A DNA stretch of 38,410 nucleotides, taken from positions 1 to 38,410 of the forward strand of contig CAMBZE010000009.1 of NCBI GenBank assembly GCA_945872425.1, read 5' to 3'. The position numbers and the translations under genes are program-made. This stretch comes from Methylotenera oryzisoli (GTDB taxonomy: Bacteria; Pseudomonadota; Gammaproteobacteria; Burkholderiales; Methylophilaceae). A model generated the notes under the pieces. That model made no database searches, had not been told where the DNA came from, and saw only the letters and a list, made by a program, of their open reading frames with translations. Shown in pieces: positions 15,026 through 24,462 of the stretch (position 1 is its first letter; every line of letters begins with the position of its first letter).

Positions 15026-16140
15026 GATATTTTTATAAGAATTACTTTTTATTTTTAAGCCTTGTTTTTGTATCTTTAATCGGTCATGCGCAGGCAGTCG
15101 ATGCGGCAATGACTGAGGTGGTGATAACTAAGGCTCAGCAACAAAGTTTGGGGGTCACGGTAACGCCCATAGGTAAAAATACGGTATTGAGTAGCCGTCG
15201 TTTTCCGGCGGAAATCGTGGTGCCAATTGGACAGGAGCGTGTGGTGAGCGCGCCGCAGTCTGGCTTGCTAGACCAACTCTATGTTGCTGCCGGGCAAAAT
15301 GTTAAAAAAGGACAAGTGATTGCGCATTTAACCAGCCCTGATTTATTAGTATTGCAGCGAGATTACCTGCAAGCACAGACCCAAAAGAAACTGGCGGCCA
15401 GAAGTTTGGCGCGTGATGCCGAGTTGTTAAAAGATGGCATTATTCCGCAGCGGCGTTACCTAGAAACCGAAAGCACGCATGAAGAAACCAGTGCTGCACT
15501 GGCTCAACGCAAACAAGCTTTACGCTTGGCAGGAATGAGTGAGAGCGCCATCAACAAATTAAGCCCTACTGCAGGCATGAGTAGTGGCATTACGCTCACG
15601 GCGCCTATGGATGGGCAAGTGCTGGAACAGATGGTCGCCACTGGTCAGCATGTTGATACGGCCATGCCTTTGTATAGAATCGCTAAATTGAACCCGCTCT
15701 GGCTGGAAATACACGCACCGCTTGAAGGTCTGCCATTTGTAAAAGAGGGTATGCCGGTACGGGTACCTAAATTGCAAGCCAGTGGCAAATTGATTGCTGT
15801 GATACGCAGCGTGAACAAAGCGGATCAAACCTTACATTTACGCGCTGAAATTACCAAAGGGGCGGAGAAATTATCTCCAGGTCAGTTTGTTGAGGCCGAA
15901 ATCAGCCTTGGCGGACAAGCGCAACACTTCAGTGTGCCAAAATCCGCCCTTGCCTGGCAAGGGGCGGAGGCTATGGTGTTTGTACAAACCAAAGTAGGGT
16001 TTAGTCCGCTAAAAGTAAAGGTGATTTCTGAGCAGGGGGATGAAGCCATTGTAGAGGCTGCTTTTAATGGCAGTGAGAAAGTTGCCGTGACTGGGATCTC
16101 TGCGATTAAAGGGGCTTGGTTAGGGTTAGGGGGTGAATAA
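15022..16140 (+). CDS. czcB: RND efflux adaptor (membrane fusion protein), CzcB-like
   Basis: The periplasmic adaptor links the inner-membrane pump to the channel. I choose the GTG at 15022 because GTAGGAG (15008-15014) precedes it and it overlaps the upstream stop; the resulting 372-residue protein starts with a signal peptide (YFLFLSLVFVSLIGHAQA). The domains are a beta-barrel/lipoyl half (SAPQSGLLDQLYVAAGQNVKKGQVIAHL), a helical hairpin (about 105-165), the second lipoyl half (TLTAPMDGQVLEQMVATGQHV) and the C-terminal barrel. It lacks a long N-terminal His-rich domain seen in some CzcB proteins. czcA begins 31 bp later. Confidence 0.85.
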   Translation: MRYFYKNYFLFLSLVFVSLIGHAQAVDAAMTEVVITKAQQQSLGVTVTPIGKNTVLSSRRFPAEIVVPIGQERVVSAPQSGLLDQLYVAAGQNVKKGQVIAHLTSPDLLVLQRDYLQAQTQKKLAARSLARDAELLKDGIIPQRRYLETESTHEETSAALAQRKQALRLAGMSESAINKLSPTAGMSSGITLTAPMDGQVLEQMVATGQHVDTAMPLYRIAKLNPLWLEIHAPLEGLPFVKEGMPVRVPKLQASGKLIAVIRSVNKADQTLHLRAEITKGAEKLSPGQFVEAEISLGGQAQHFSVPKSALAWQGAEAMVFVQTKVGFSPLKVKVISEQGDEAIVEAAFNGSEKVAVTGISAIKGAWLGLGGE

Positions 16141-16171
16141 TGACAATTCTCAAAACTTTTAGAGGTTCTCC

Positions 16172-19100
16172 ATGTTAGCCAAACTTATTCAATTTGCGCT
16201 AACGCAACGATTGTTGATGCTCATCCTTACGCTTGGGTTGGCCGTAGCGGGGGTGATTGCCTACCAATCTTTGCCGATTGATGCTTTTCCGGATGTATCT
16301 TCAACGCAAGTTAAAATCATTGTCAAAGCGCCTGGTATGACACCAGAAGAAGTAGAAGCGCGTATTACTGCGCCAATAGAAGTTGAAATGCTGGGGATAC
16401 CCAAACAGGCGGGATTACGCTCTGTGGCTAAATATGCACTCACTGACATTACGGTGGATTTTGAAGATGGCACCGATATTTACTGGGCACGCCAGCAGGT
16501 AGCCGAGCGCTTAAATGCGGTATGGTCTAACTTGCCTGCGGATGCTTCGGGCGGAATGGCACCGATGACAACGCCGCTGGGCGAGATGTTCATGTTTACG
16601 GTTGAGAGCGACGCATTAAGTCTGCAAGAGCGCCGCAGCCTGTTAGATTGGGTGATACGTCCGCAGTTGCGTACTGTTCCAGGCGTGGCGGATGTCAGTG
16701 TTTTAGGCGGCTTGGTGCGTAGTTTTGAAATCGTGCCGGACAATGCACGTATGTATGCGCGTGGCGTAGCGATTGATGCATTGCAGCAAGCATTGGAAAA
16801 CAATAACCGTAATGGCGGTGCGGGTCGATTAGGTGACGGTGAGGGCTCTTTATTGGTGCGCACAGAAGGTGGTTTTAAAACCATTGAAGATGTACAAAAT
16901 ACCATCGTGCGTACTGATCAAGGCATGTCGGTCAGAATCGCCGATGTGGCAGATGTCCGCATCGGGTCAATTACTCGATATGGCGCTGTAACCAGCAATG
17001 GCAAAGGTGAAGTGGTTGAGGGTTTGGTGTTGGGCTTACGCGGTGCCAATGCACAACAAGTCGTAGATGGCGTGAAAGCCAAGTTGGCTGAAATGGCGCC
17101 AAGCCTGCCAAAAAGCGTCAAGATTCAGGTATTTTATGACCGTGGTAGTTTGGTAGAACGCGCGGTAAACACCGTGAACAAGGCTTTGTTGGAAGCCATC
17201 GTGTTGGTGTTGATTCTGTTGGTGTTGTTTTTAGGTAATTTCAGAGCGGCACTAGCGATTGCTTTTATTCTGCCGTTTTCTGCATTGTTCACATTTTTGT
17301 TGATGCGCAATTTTGGTATGTCGGCCAACCTGATGAGCTTGGGCGGGTTGTCGATTGCGATCGGTATGTTGGTTGATGCGGCAGTGGTGGTGGTAGAAAA
17401 CATCGTGTCACATCTCGCAGATAAAAAGCAGGCCGGTTCGTTACCGCGCTTGCAGTTAATTTATCGCGCAGTGTGCGAGGTGAGCGTGCCGGTCACCGCG
17501 GGTGTTTTAATCATCATTACGGTGTTTTTGCCTTTGCTTACGCTGCAAGGTTTAGAGGGTAAGTTGTTCACACCGGTGGCACTTACCATTATGTTCGCAT
17601 TGGCGGGTTCACTACTTTTGTCGCTTACGGTTATTCCGGTATTGGCTTCATTTTTGCTTAAAGAAGTCAGTCACGAAGATCCGTGGCTGGTACGTAAGGC
17701 GTTGGCTGTTTATGAGCCAGTGCTGACGTGGTGTTTGGCGCATGCAAAAGTGATTGTGATTGCGGCATTTATTATGTTGGCGTTTACCGGTGTGGTTTAT
17801 ACCCAAATTGGCAAAACTTTTATGCCGGTCATGGATGAGGGCGATATTATTATCGGCGTAGAAAAACTGCCGTCTATCAATTTGCAGCAAACCATTATTA
17901 CCGACATGAATGTGCAACGTGCAATTTTAGACCAAGTGCCTGAAGTTAAAGGTATTTATTCTAGAGTAGGGGCGGATGATTTGGGGCTGGACCCGATGGG
18001 CTTAAATCAGACCGACAACTTTTTGGTATTGAAGCCGATGAACGAGTGGCGCATGAAAACCAAAGATGAATTGATCGACGAGTTGCGCAAGGTGATGACG
18101 CAAATGCCGGGGTTGGCGTACAGCTTCACGCAACCGATTGATATGCGCGTGAATGAAATGATACTGGGGGTGCGTGGCGATTTGGCGATTAAAATTTTTG
18201 GCACAGATTTAAATGTGCTGGATGCCAAAGCTCAGCAAATCATCAAGATTTTGGAATCAGTCTCTGGCAGTCAAGATGTTTATACGCCGCAAAATAGTGG
18301 CGTGCAATATCTACAAATTAGAATAGACCGCATGGCAGCAGGTCGTCTTGGCTTGAGCATTACCGAGATTGAATCGATATTGCTGGCGCAACTTGAAGGC
18401 AAGCAGTTAGGGGTGGTGCAGGAAGGTCAAAGGCGCACGCCAATTTTGATTCGTGGCAGCCAGGATTTGCGTGCTTCACCCGCTGACTTTGGCAATTTAA
18501 TGCTCACATTGCCGAATGGTACCAACGTGCCGCTTTCTGCGGTAGCCAAGATCGAGCGTGAAGAAGGTCCGGTAAAAGTAGATAGGGAGCGTGGCGCGCG
18601 TTTAGTGGTGGTAACAGCCAATGTGCGCGACCGTGATTTGGTGAGCTTTGTGGAAGAAGCTAAACAACGCGTGCAAGCCGAGGTTAAGTTAGACGAAGGC
18701 TATTCCATCAAATGGGGTGGCCAGTTCGAAAATCAGCAGCGGGCATCCGCGCGTTTAGCGGTGGTTGTACCCGTCGCCATTGGCTTGATTTTTTTATTGT
18801 TATTTGCAACTTTTGGCTCTATCAAGCAAGCATTGCTGATTTTATCCAACATCCCGTTTGCCATGATAGGTGGCGTGTTTGCCCTGTGGATTTCAGGCGA
18901 GTATTTATCAGTCCCCGCCTCGGTTGGCTTTATTGCGCTACTGGGGATTGCCGTATTGAATGGGGTGGTGATGGTGAGCTACTTTAACCAGCTTAAAGCG
19001 CAAGGCGAGGAGCTACTCACGATTGTAGTTGAAGGCGCAAAGCGTAGATTAAGACCCGTGTTGATGACAGCAAGCATTGCTGCATTTGGGCTGATTCCTT

Positions 19101-19231
19101 TGTTATTTGCCACCGGACCGGGGTCTGAGGTTCAACGGCCGTTGGCGATTGTGGTGATAGGCGGCTTAATTAGCTCAACAGCACTTACTTTGGTATTACT
19201 GCCAATTTTTTATCGTCGATTCTTTAAGTAG
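16172..19231 (+). CDS. czcA: Heavy-metal RND efflux pump, CzcA-like
   Basis: A 1019-residue inner-membrane proton/metal antiporter of the HME-RND family, the usual length. Helix 1 is near 12-32; the first periplasmic domain contains DVSSTQVKIIVKAPGMTPEE; helices 2-6 lie near 335-490 and helices 8-12 near 865-1015. The helix-4 signature reads IGMLVDAAVVVVEN. In classical Zn/Co/Cd CzcA the alanine after VD is a glycine (VDGAVV), so the metal need not be that of CzcA; Cu/Ag pumps and an unassigned HME group have VDAA. I therefore call it a metal exporter of unassigned specificity. It completes the operon with the small His-rich protein, channel and adaptor. Confidence 0.88.
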   Translation: MLAKLIQFALTQRLLMLILTLGLAVAGVIAYQSLPIDAFPDVSSTQVKIIVKAPGMTPEEVEARITAPIEVEMLGIPKQAGLRSVAKYALTDITVDFEDGTDIYWARQQVAERLNAVWSNLPADASGGMAPMTTPLGEMFMFTVESDALSLQERRSLLDWVIRPQLRTVPGVADVSVLGGLVRSFEIVPDNARMYARGVAIDALQQALENNNRNGGAGRLGDGEGSLLVRTEGGFKTIEDVQNTIVRTDQGMSVRIADVADVRIGSITRYGAVTSNGKGEVVEGLVLGLRGANAQQVVDGVKAKLAEMAPSLPKSVKIQVFYDRGSLVERAVNTVNKALLEAIVLVLILLVLFLGNFRAALAIAFILPFSALFTFLLMRNFGMSANLMSLGGLSIAIGMLVDAAVVVVENIVSHLADKKQAGSLPRLQLIYRAVCEVSVPVTAGVLIIITVFLPLLTLQGLEGKLFTPVALTIMFALAGSLLLSLTVIPVLASFLLKEVSHEDPWLVRKALAVYEPVLTWCLAHAKVIVIAAFIMLAFTGVVYTQIGKTFMPVMDEGDIIIGVEKLPSINLQQTIITDMNVQRAILDQVPEVKGIYSRVGADDLGLDPMGLNQTDNFLVLKPMNEWRMKTKDELIDELRKVMTQMPGLAYSFTQPIDMRVNEMILGVRGDLAIKIFGTDLNVLDAKAQQIIKILESVSGSQDVYTPQNSGVQYLQIRIDRMAAGRLGLSITEIESILLAQLEGKQLGVVQEGQRRTPILIRGSQDLRASPADFGNLMLTLPNGTNVPLSAVAKIEREEGPVKVDRERGARLVVVTANVRDRDLVSFVEEAKQRVQAEVKLDEGYSIKWGGQFENQQRASARLAVVVPVAIGLIFLLLFATFGSIKQALLILSNIPFAMIGGVFALWISGEYLSVPASVGFIALLGIAVLNGVVMVSYFNQLKAQGEELLTIVVEGAKRRLRPVLMTASIAAFGLIPLLFATGPGSEVQRPLAIVVIGGLISSTALTLVLLPIFYRRFFK

Positions 19232-19261
19232 GAAGAATATATACAAACGTTGAGACAACCT

Positions 19262-20425
19262 TTAAAAGCTTAAACTAGTCCTCAATTGGCTATAAAATTC
19301 CAATTTACGCTCCGCTTGCAGTTTCGCAGTCCATAAACCCAAGGCATAAGTCTTGGCAAGGCGACCAAGCTCAAACCTTTCTTCAGGATTCATCAGCAGT
19401 TGATGTACCCTTTTAGAAAATTTGACTGTGTCGTCCGGCGCGATCCATGCACCCTGCCCTTCGACCAAAATTGAAGCGGTACCTAGCTCCGCAATCGCTA
19501 CCACCGGAGTACCTTGTGCCATCGCCTCCAACAACACCAGTCCTTGCGTTTCACTTTTGGATGCAAATACAAACACATCAGCCGCTTGATAACAGGCGTT
19601 TAACTCTGTGTTGCGATCTAAATACCCAATAAATTTGATATTTTGTTCGATGCCCAGTGTTTTAGCTAACTTATGCAAACTTGATTCCGCAGGGCCTTCA
19701 CCAGTGACCACCAGCAATACATCCGGACGTTGTTCAATTAACGTTTTTGTCATTTCCAGTAAAAAGTTGATATTTTTCTCAAAAGCGACTCGGCCAACAT
19801 ACAGCAACATGGGGCGATCTAAGGGAATATCATATTTGAGTCTAAATGCTTCACCATCAGCTTCTTTAAAACTATGCATTTGCAGTCCGGTAGGAATAAC
19901 CTCTGCCGGCACTTCAACGCCATAACCGCGCAACACATCCAACATTGGCTTAGAAGGCGCAACAATCGCATCAACGGCATTGCATTGCCGTTTGGAAATC
20001 ATTCTTGCCATGCCGCGTGCCATCACCTTAGGCATCCATGGCAAATAGTGATGTAAGTAATCTTCGAAGAACGTGTGATAAGTTTCTATACAAGGGATAT
20101 TTAATTCACGTGCCAGCTTAAGCCCTACATAATGCGCAACAAAAGGCGTGTGCACATGCACAATGTCGTAATCCGCTTGACGAAGCTCTGGCAGGCGCTG
20201 AAGCACCTCACCGTATTTCATCAATTTATCTTCCGGGTCAAAATAAATGCTGCGCGCCGGAATGCGTTTTATCCAGGCCTCGTCTTGCGTTGTCACCCCA
20301 TAACATGGGGCAATTAAATGTACCTCATGCCCTGAATTTTGCATTTGCTCAACAAAGGTTCTAATGGAGGTGGATACCCCATTGATACGTGGGAAATATA
20401 CATCTGATATAAACAGTATTTTCAT
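19262..20425 (-). CDS. Glycosyltransferase, GT4 family (GT-B fold)
   Basis: The 387-residue enzyme has a GT4-like N-terminal domain (MKILFISDVYFPRINGVSTSIRTF, the usual acceptor-side start) and a GT1-type nucleotide-sugar domain (from ~190: LLYVGRVAFEKNINFLL, VVTGEGP, FIGYLD, DVFVFASKSETQGLVLLEAMAQGTPVV). The catalytic E-x7-E motif is ETQGLVLLE. It has no membrane helix. The wording is closest to transferases acting on diacylglycerol or phosphatidylinositol (diglucosyl-DAG synthase, PimB, SqdX types), but sugar and acceptor cannot be read from sequence. Convergent with czcA, divergent from a phospholipase-like gene, near a PAP2 phosphatase: a lipid glycosylation role is plausible. Confidence 0.8.
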   Translation of the reverse strand: MKILFISDVYFPRINGVSTSIRTFVEQMQNSGHEVHLIAPCYGVTTQDEAWIKRIPARSIYFDPEDKLMKYGEVLQRLPELRQADYDIVHVHTPFVAHYVGLKLARELNIPCIETYHTFFEDYLHHYLPWMPKVMARGMARMISKRQCNAVDAIVAPSKPMLDVLRGYGVEVPAEVIPTGLQMHSFKEADGEAFRLKYDIPLDRPMLLYVGRVAFEKNINFLLEMTKTLIEQRPDVLLVVTGEGPAESSLHKLAKTLGIEQNIKFIGYLDRNTELNACYQAADVFVFASKSETQGLVLLEAMAQGTPVVAIAELGTASILVEGQGAWIAPDDTVKFSKRVHQLLMNPEERFELGRLAKTYALGLWTAKLQAERKLEFYSQLRTSLSF

Positions 20426-20605
20426 TTGCGTTATTTGGCCTCATCCATTAGATAAATCAATAAGATAGGCTAAATATAATCACGTAATATGACAATTTAA
20501 TGAATATGACATCAGCGCCTTAGCTTAGTTAAACCTAATATTCACATACCGTGAAAGTAATACCTGTCACTAAAATATCATGATGCTGTCATGTGTTTTT
20601 AATGC

Positions 20606-21478
20606 ATGACTGGCAAAGTCACCGGCATGCAAATACCAACCTTTATTAAAAAGTATTACTGGTGGCTACCGTTCTGCGTGTATTCAGTAGACGCAAATGC
20701 ATGGGGCTTGGTCACGCATCTTTATTTTGCACAATCTTTACTATGGGCAATGCCATTGTTGGACCCACGCCTGCAAGGGGCTATCAAACGCTTCCCAGAT
20801 TTGGTCATGGCAGGCGCCTGCTTACCCGACCTTGCAATTATTAGCCACCGCTTTCGACATACGCATCTATGGGAAAATGCACATCATTTATTACAAGTAG
20901 CACAAACCGATGAGGAAACGGCCATTGCCATCGGTTACGCAAGCCATTTATATATCGATGTCATTGCGCATCATCACTTTGTCCCCGCCCATGAAGCCAT
21001 GTGGCTAAATAACTCCATGTTTACACACATTACATCTGAATGGGCGATGGACGCACACTTAGCACCTTTGTTGAATACGTCGCCGCGGCACTTACTCAAA
21101 CAGCATCAAACCTTGATTTCAAAATTTATATCGCCACATTTTCGCTGTCCAGAAAGTGTAACCATCCTTGCGTTAAAACGCCTGGCCTTGGGTGATGGCC
21201 TATTACGATTGATGAAAATACCACACTTCATTTACGGCATGGTGCGTTTGATTGATAGACGTGTAAGCAAACACTTTGTATATTATGTGGCAAAAACACA
21301 GCTTGCCGTAGCGGATATAGGCGAAGTGTTAAATGGCACTAAGCCAGCTTTCGAACCAGAACAGGGAAATATCAGTATAGAGAAATTGGAAGTTTGGCGC
21401 GCCGAGTGTCTAAGCCACTTACACTTAATGCATCCTAAACCAATACAGTATTTTGTCGGCCCCAACTACTCCACTTAG
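20606..21478 (+). CDS. Zinc-dependent phospholipase C family protein
   Basis: The 290-residue protein resembles the zinc-dependent phospholipase C family (PF00882). After an N-terminal hydrophobic stretch comes W-G-L-V-T-H (family Trp and His), then DLVMAGACLPDLAII, HTHLWENAHHLL, GYASHLYIDVIAHHHFVPAHE and ITSEWAMDAHL. These give the spaced His/Asp/Glu residues expected for the zinc cluster. The N-terminal part may be a signal sequence cleaved before WGLVTH, since Trp is the mature N terminus in B. cereus PLC; the second ATG at 20627 is an alternative start. It would release diacylglycerol from phospholipids. Divergent from the glycosyltransferase and convergent with a PAP2 phosphatase. Confidence 0.65.
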   Translation: MTGKVTGMQIPTFIKKYYWWLPFCVYSVDANAWGLVTHLYFAQSLLWAMPLLDPRLQGAIKRFPDLVMAGACLPDLAIISHRFRHTHLWENAHHLLQVAQTDEETAIAIGYASHLYIDVIAHHHFVPAHEAMWLNNSMFTHITSEWAMDAHLAPLLNTSPRHLLKQHQTLISKFISPHFRCPESVTILALKRLALGDGLLRLMKIPHFIYGMVRLIDRRVSKHFVYYVAKTQLAVADIGEVLNGTKPAFEPEQGNISIEKLEVWRAECLSHLHLMHPKPIQYFVGPNYST

Positions 21479-21514
21479 GAAAGCGCTGATTGAAAAGTTG
21501 AGTGGTTTCAGTAG

Positions 21515-22054
21515 CTATACCAATAGAATAGACAGACCGCCAATCAATGAGCCGATTAAGGCTCCCGCCAACACATCGCTCGGATAGTGCAGCCCTAACA
21601 CCACACGGGACAGCGCCACCATGCTGGCAAACGGCACTAAAACAAAAGATAATTGGGGATAGTAGCTCAGCGCCACCACACTAAATAGTACCGCATGCAA
21701 GGTGTGGCCAGAAGGAAAACTAAATTTATCCAGCGGCGTACCCGTTAAACGAATATCTTGCCGCACTTCATAAGGACGTGGTCGTAAAGTTTTGCCTTTC
21801 AGCCATTTATAAAGCAATGTACCAATCAAGCCGGCAATCCCCATATGCAGCACAGGCACAACACCATCTGCACCTTGAGTGACCAGTATGCCAATCATCA
21901 GCCCATACCAGAATACGCCGTCCCCTAGCCGACTAACCAGCCTAAAACTATCACGTATCAGCCTGTATTGACTGGTATGACTTACAGCAACACACACATT
22001 GCTATCCAGCTGATGCATACGATGCAAATATAAACGCATTTTATATGACAACAT
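21515..22054 (-). CDS. PAP2-family membrane phosphatase
   Basis: The 179-residue integral membrane protein carries the three phosphatase motifs: K-x6-R-P as KGKTLRPRP, PSGH as FPSGHTLH, and SR-x5-H-x3-D as SRVVLGLHYPSD. Hydrophobic helices surround them (about 47-65, 66-84, 120-140, 145-178). The usual substrates are phosphatidic acid, undecaprenyl pyrophosphate or phosphatidylglycerol phosphate; which one is not decidable here. GGAGGTG precedes the ATG closely. Downstream of glmM on the same strand, 97 bp away, so it may share its transcript or have its own promoter. Confidence 0.88.
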   Translation of the reverse strand: MLSYKMRLYLHRMHQLDSNVCVAVSHTSQYRLIRDSFRLVSRLGDGVFWYGLMIGILVTQGADGVVPVLHMGIAGLIGTLLYKWLKGKTLRPRPYEVRQDIRLTGTPLDKFSFPSGHTLHAVLFSVVALSYYPQLSFVLVPFASMVALSRVVLGLHYPSDVLAGALIGSLIGGLSILLV

Positions 22055-22151
22055 TCACCTCCAACTTAACTAAAGTTGTGGCTAGCTTGTCACTGCAATG
22101 TGAACAATTGATGACAATAAAATAAATATTTTTTGAATTAGAATGCTACAG

Positions 22152-23510
22152 CTAAGATGTCGCCTGCGTCACCACATCGGCAATTCTCTGAGCTAACGCC
22201 TCCACTTGCGACTGGTTTTCACCTTCTACCATCACACGAATTTTTGGTTCGGTGCCCGATGCTCTGAGCAATACTCGCCCGGCGTCTTTAAGCTCGGTTT
22301 CCGCTTGTTTTACTGCACTTTGAATATCCGCATGCGCATTTAAATCAATTTTCTGTTTAGTCGTAACATTGATTAACACTTGTGGGTAGAGCGTTAAATC
22401 GGCTCCCAACTGCCCCAGCGTTTTTTTACTCTGAATGACTGCATGTAACACTTGCAGGGCGGCAATAATGCCATCGCCGCTACTATGCTTATCCAGCGTT
22501 AAGATATGTCCTGAATTTTCACCGCCTAATTGCCAGTCATTTTGATTGAGCAGCTCCAGCACATAACGGTCACCAACTTTTGCCCGAGCAAAAGGAATGT
22601 TCATTGCGGCAAGTTTGTGTTCCAGCGCCAGATTGGTCATCAGTGTGCCAACAACACCGCCTTGTAAAATACCGCTGTGTTGACGTGCTGCAGCGATAAT
22701 ATATAGCAGTTGGTCGCCATCCAATAACTGACCTTCATTATCGACCATCATCACGCGGTCACCGTCACCATCAAATGCAATGCCCAAATCTGCCTGATGC
22801 TCAATCACCGCTTTCTGCAAAGCCTGAGGGTGCGTAGAGCCAACTTGTTCGTTAATGTTCAAACCATCAGGCTTGCTACCAATGGCGACGACCTCTGCCC
22901 CTAATTCATGAAATACCGGTGGCGCCACATGATAAGTTGCGCCATGCGCACAATCCAAAACAATTTTTAATCCACGTAAGTCCAAGTGATTTGGAAAAGT
23001 ACTTTTACAAAATTCCACATAACGCCCAGCCGCATCATCAATACGGCGTGCTTTGCCTAATTTAGCCGATTCCATCACTTGCATCGGCTGATCAAGCGCG
23101 GCTTCAATCGCATGCTCAACGTCATCCGGTAATTTAGTGCCGAGGCTTGAAAAAAACTTGATGCCGTTATCGTAAAAGGGATTGTGCGATGCAGAAATGA
23201 CAATGCCCGCTTGCGCCCTCAAGGCTCGAGTAAGATATGCCACAGCGGGAGTCGGCATCGGGCCGGTCAGCAAAACATCAACACCTGCGGCAGACAACCC
23301 CGCTTCCAAAGCCGCTTCCAGCATGTAGCCAGAAATACGCGTATCTTTACCAATCAGTACCGCCGGACGTGCCCCCTTGGCCAAGTGGCTGTCAATACCG
23401 GTCAACACCCGCCCTGCGGCATACCCTAAACGCATTACAAAATCCGGCGTGATAGGCGCATCACCAACACGCCCACGAATACCATCCGTACCGAAATACT
23501 TTTTACTCAT
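22152..23510 (-). CDS. glmM: Phosphoglucosamine mutase GlmM
   Basis: GlmM converts glucosamine-6-phosphate to glucosamine-1-phosphate for UDP-GlcNAc, peptidoglycan and LPS. The 452 residues are of family length. [11 protein letters not shown] (6-16) opens the protein. The catalytic phosphoserine loop is ISASHNP with Ser108. The metal-binding loop is DGDGDR, the sugar loop GGENSGH, and the phosphate-binding loop [12 protein letters not shown] lies near the end. It follows folP by 33 bp on the same strand, the standard order in proteobacteria. Confidence 0.96.
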   Translation of the reverse strand: MSKKYFGTDGIRGRVGDAPITPDFVMRLGYAAGRVLTGIDSHLAKGARPAVLIGKDTRISGYMLEAALEAGLSAAGVDVLLTGPMPTPAVAYLTRALRAQAGIVISASHNPFYDNGIKFFSSLGTKLPDDVEHAIEAALDQPMQVMESAKLGKARRIDDAAGRYVEFCKSTFPNHLDLRGLKIVLDCAHGATYHVAPPVFHELGAEVVAIGSKPDGLNINEQVGSTHPQALQKAVIEHQADLGIAFDGDGDRVMMVDNEGQLLDGDQLLYIIAAARQHSGILQGGVVGTLMTNLALEHKLAAMNIPFARAKVGDRYVLELLNQNDWQLGGENSGHILTLDKHSSGDGIIAALQVLHAVIQSKKTLGQLGADLTLYPQVLINVTTKQKIDLNAHADIQSAVKQAETELKDAGRVLLRASGTEPKIRVMVEGENQSQVEALAQRIADVVTQATS

Positions 23511-23543
23511 ATTGATATTTTCCCAAACTATTCATTTAGCACT

Positions 23544-24380
23544 TCAACCCATCACTACCGCGACCATTTTAAGTGCATCCACGGTCGCTTTCACATCGTG
23601 CACACGTACTATTTTAGCGCCTTTCATTGCGGATATGACAGAAGCAGCGAGTCCAGCATGCAGCCGTTGCTGCTCATCACCTCCCGCAATTTTTCCTAGC
23701 ACAGATTTACGAGATAACCCGACCAAAAGCGGTTGACCAATGTCGGCCAATGCCTCCAGATGCTGAATCAATGCAATGTTATGTGCCGTAGTCTTGCCAA
23801 AACCAAAACCTGGGTCAAGTACAATACGCTCACGTGCAACACCATGCGCAATCGCAGCATGCATCCTGTCAGTTAAAAACTGTTTAACTTCTTCCACCAC
23901 ATCGGTATAACTTGGATTGATTTGCATGGTCTGCGGTGTGCCTTGCATGTGCATTAGGCACACACCGGCATCACTATTTGCAACGACCTCCAGTGCGCCA
24001 TCTTCTTGTAGTGCGCGAATATCATTCACAATATCCGCCCCTGCAGCAATGGCAGCACGCATGACTTCTGGCTTATAAGTATCAATTGAAAGTGGCACTG
24101 CTGATCGCGCATGCAATGCTTCTATGACTGGAATCACACGGCTTAATTCTTCGTCCAGACTCACCGGTGTTGCCCCGGGTCGGGTAGATTCACCGCCTAC
24201 GTCTAAAATATCTGCGCCTTCTGCAATCAGTTGCAGGCCATGTGCTACGGCCAGATTGGTAGAAGAAAATTTTCCGCCATCAGAAAATGAATCCGGCGTT
24301 ACATTGACGATGCCCATGACATGCGGACGATCTAAATTGAGCCTGTATCTACCACAAATGAATTGAGAATGAGCGCGCAT
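23544..24380 (-). CDS. folP: Dihydropteroate synthase FolP
   Basis: FolP condenses dihydropterin pyrophosphate with p-aminobenzoate in folate synthesis; it is the sulfonamide target. The 278-residue TIM barrel shows signature 1 GIVNVTPDSFSDGGKF (from residue 23), signature 2 GADILDVGGESTRPGA, then DTYKPEV, NDIRAL, LDPGFGFGKT, GLSRKS and the RVHDV end. In methylotrophs folate also carries C1 units, but nothing here is special for that. It is cotranscribed with glmM, and a strong terminator separates it from ftsH upstream. Confidence 0.95.
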   Translation of the reverse strand: MRAHSQFICGRYRLNLDRPHVMGIVNVTPDSFSDGGKFSSTNLAVAHGLQLIAEGADILDVGGESTRPGATPVSLDEELSRVIPVIEALHARSAVPLSIDTYKPEVMRAAIAAGADIVNDIRALQEDGALEVVANSDAGVCLMHMQGTPQTMQINPSYTDVVEEVKQFLTDRMHAAIAHGVARERIVLDPGFGFGKTTAHNIALIQHLEALADIGQPLLVGLSRKSVLGKIAGGDEQQRLHAGLAASVISAMKGAKIVRVHDVKATVDALKMVAVVMG

Positions 24381-24411
24381 GGGCCATTATACTGAATAAA
24401 AAGCACAAGAT

Positions 24412-24441
24412 AAAAAGGGTTGGAAAATTCCAACCCTTTTT
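24412..24441. terminator. Terminator between ftsH and folP
   Basis: A 14-bp perfect stem (24412-24425 with 24428-24441) begins with five A and ends with five T, so it terminates on both strands. In practice it ends the rlmE-ftsH transcript 22 bp after the ftsH stop, and the folP-glmM unit must start afresh after it. Confidence 0.9.
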
Positions 24442-24462
24442 AGTAATACAGCCTATATTAGA

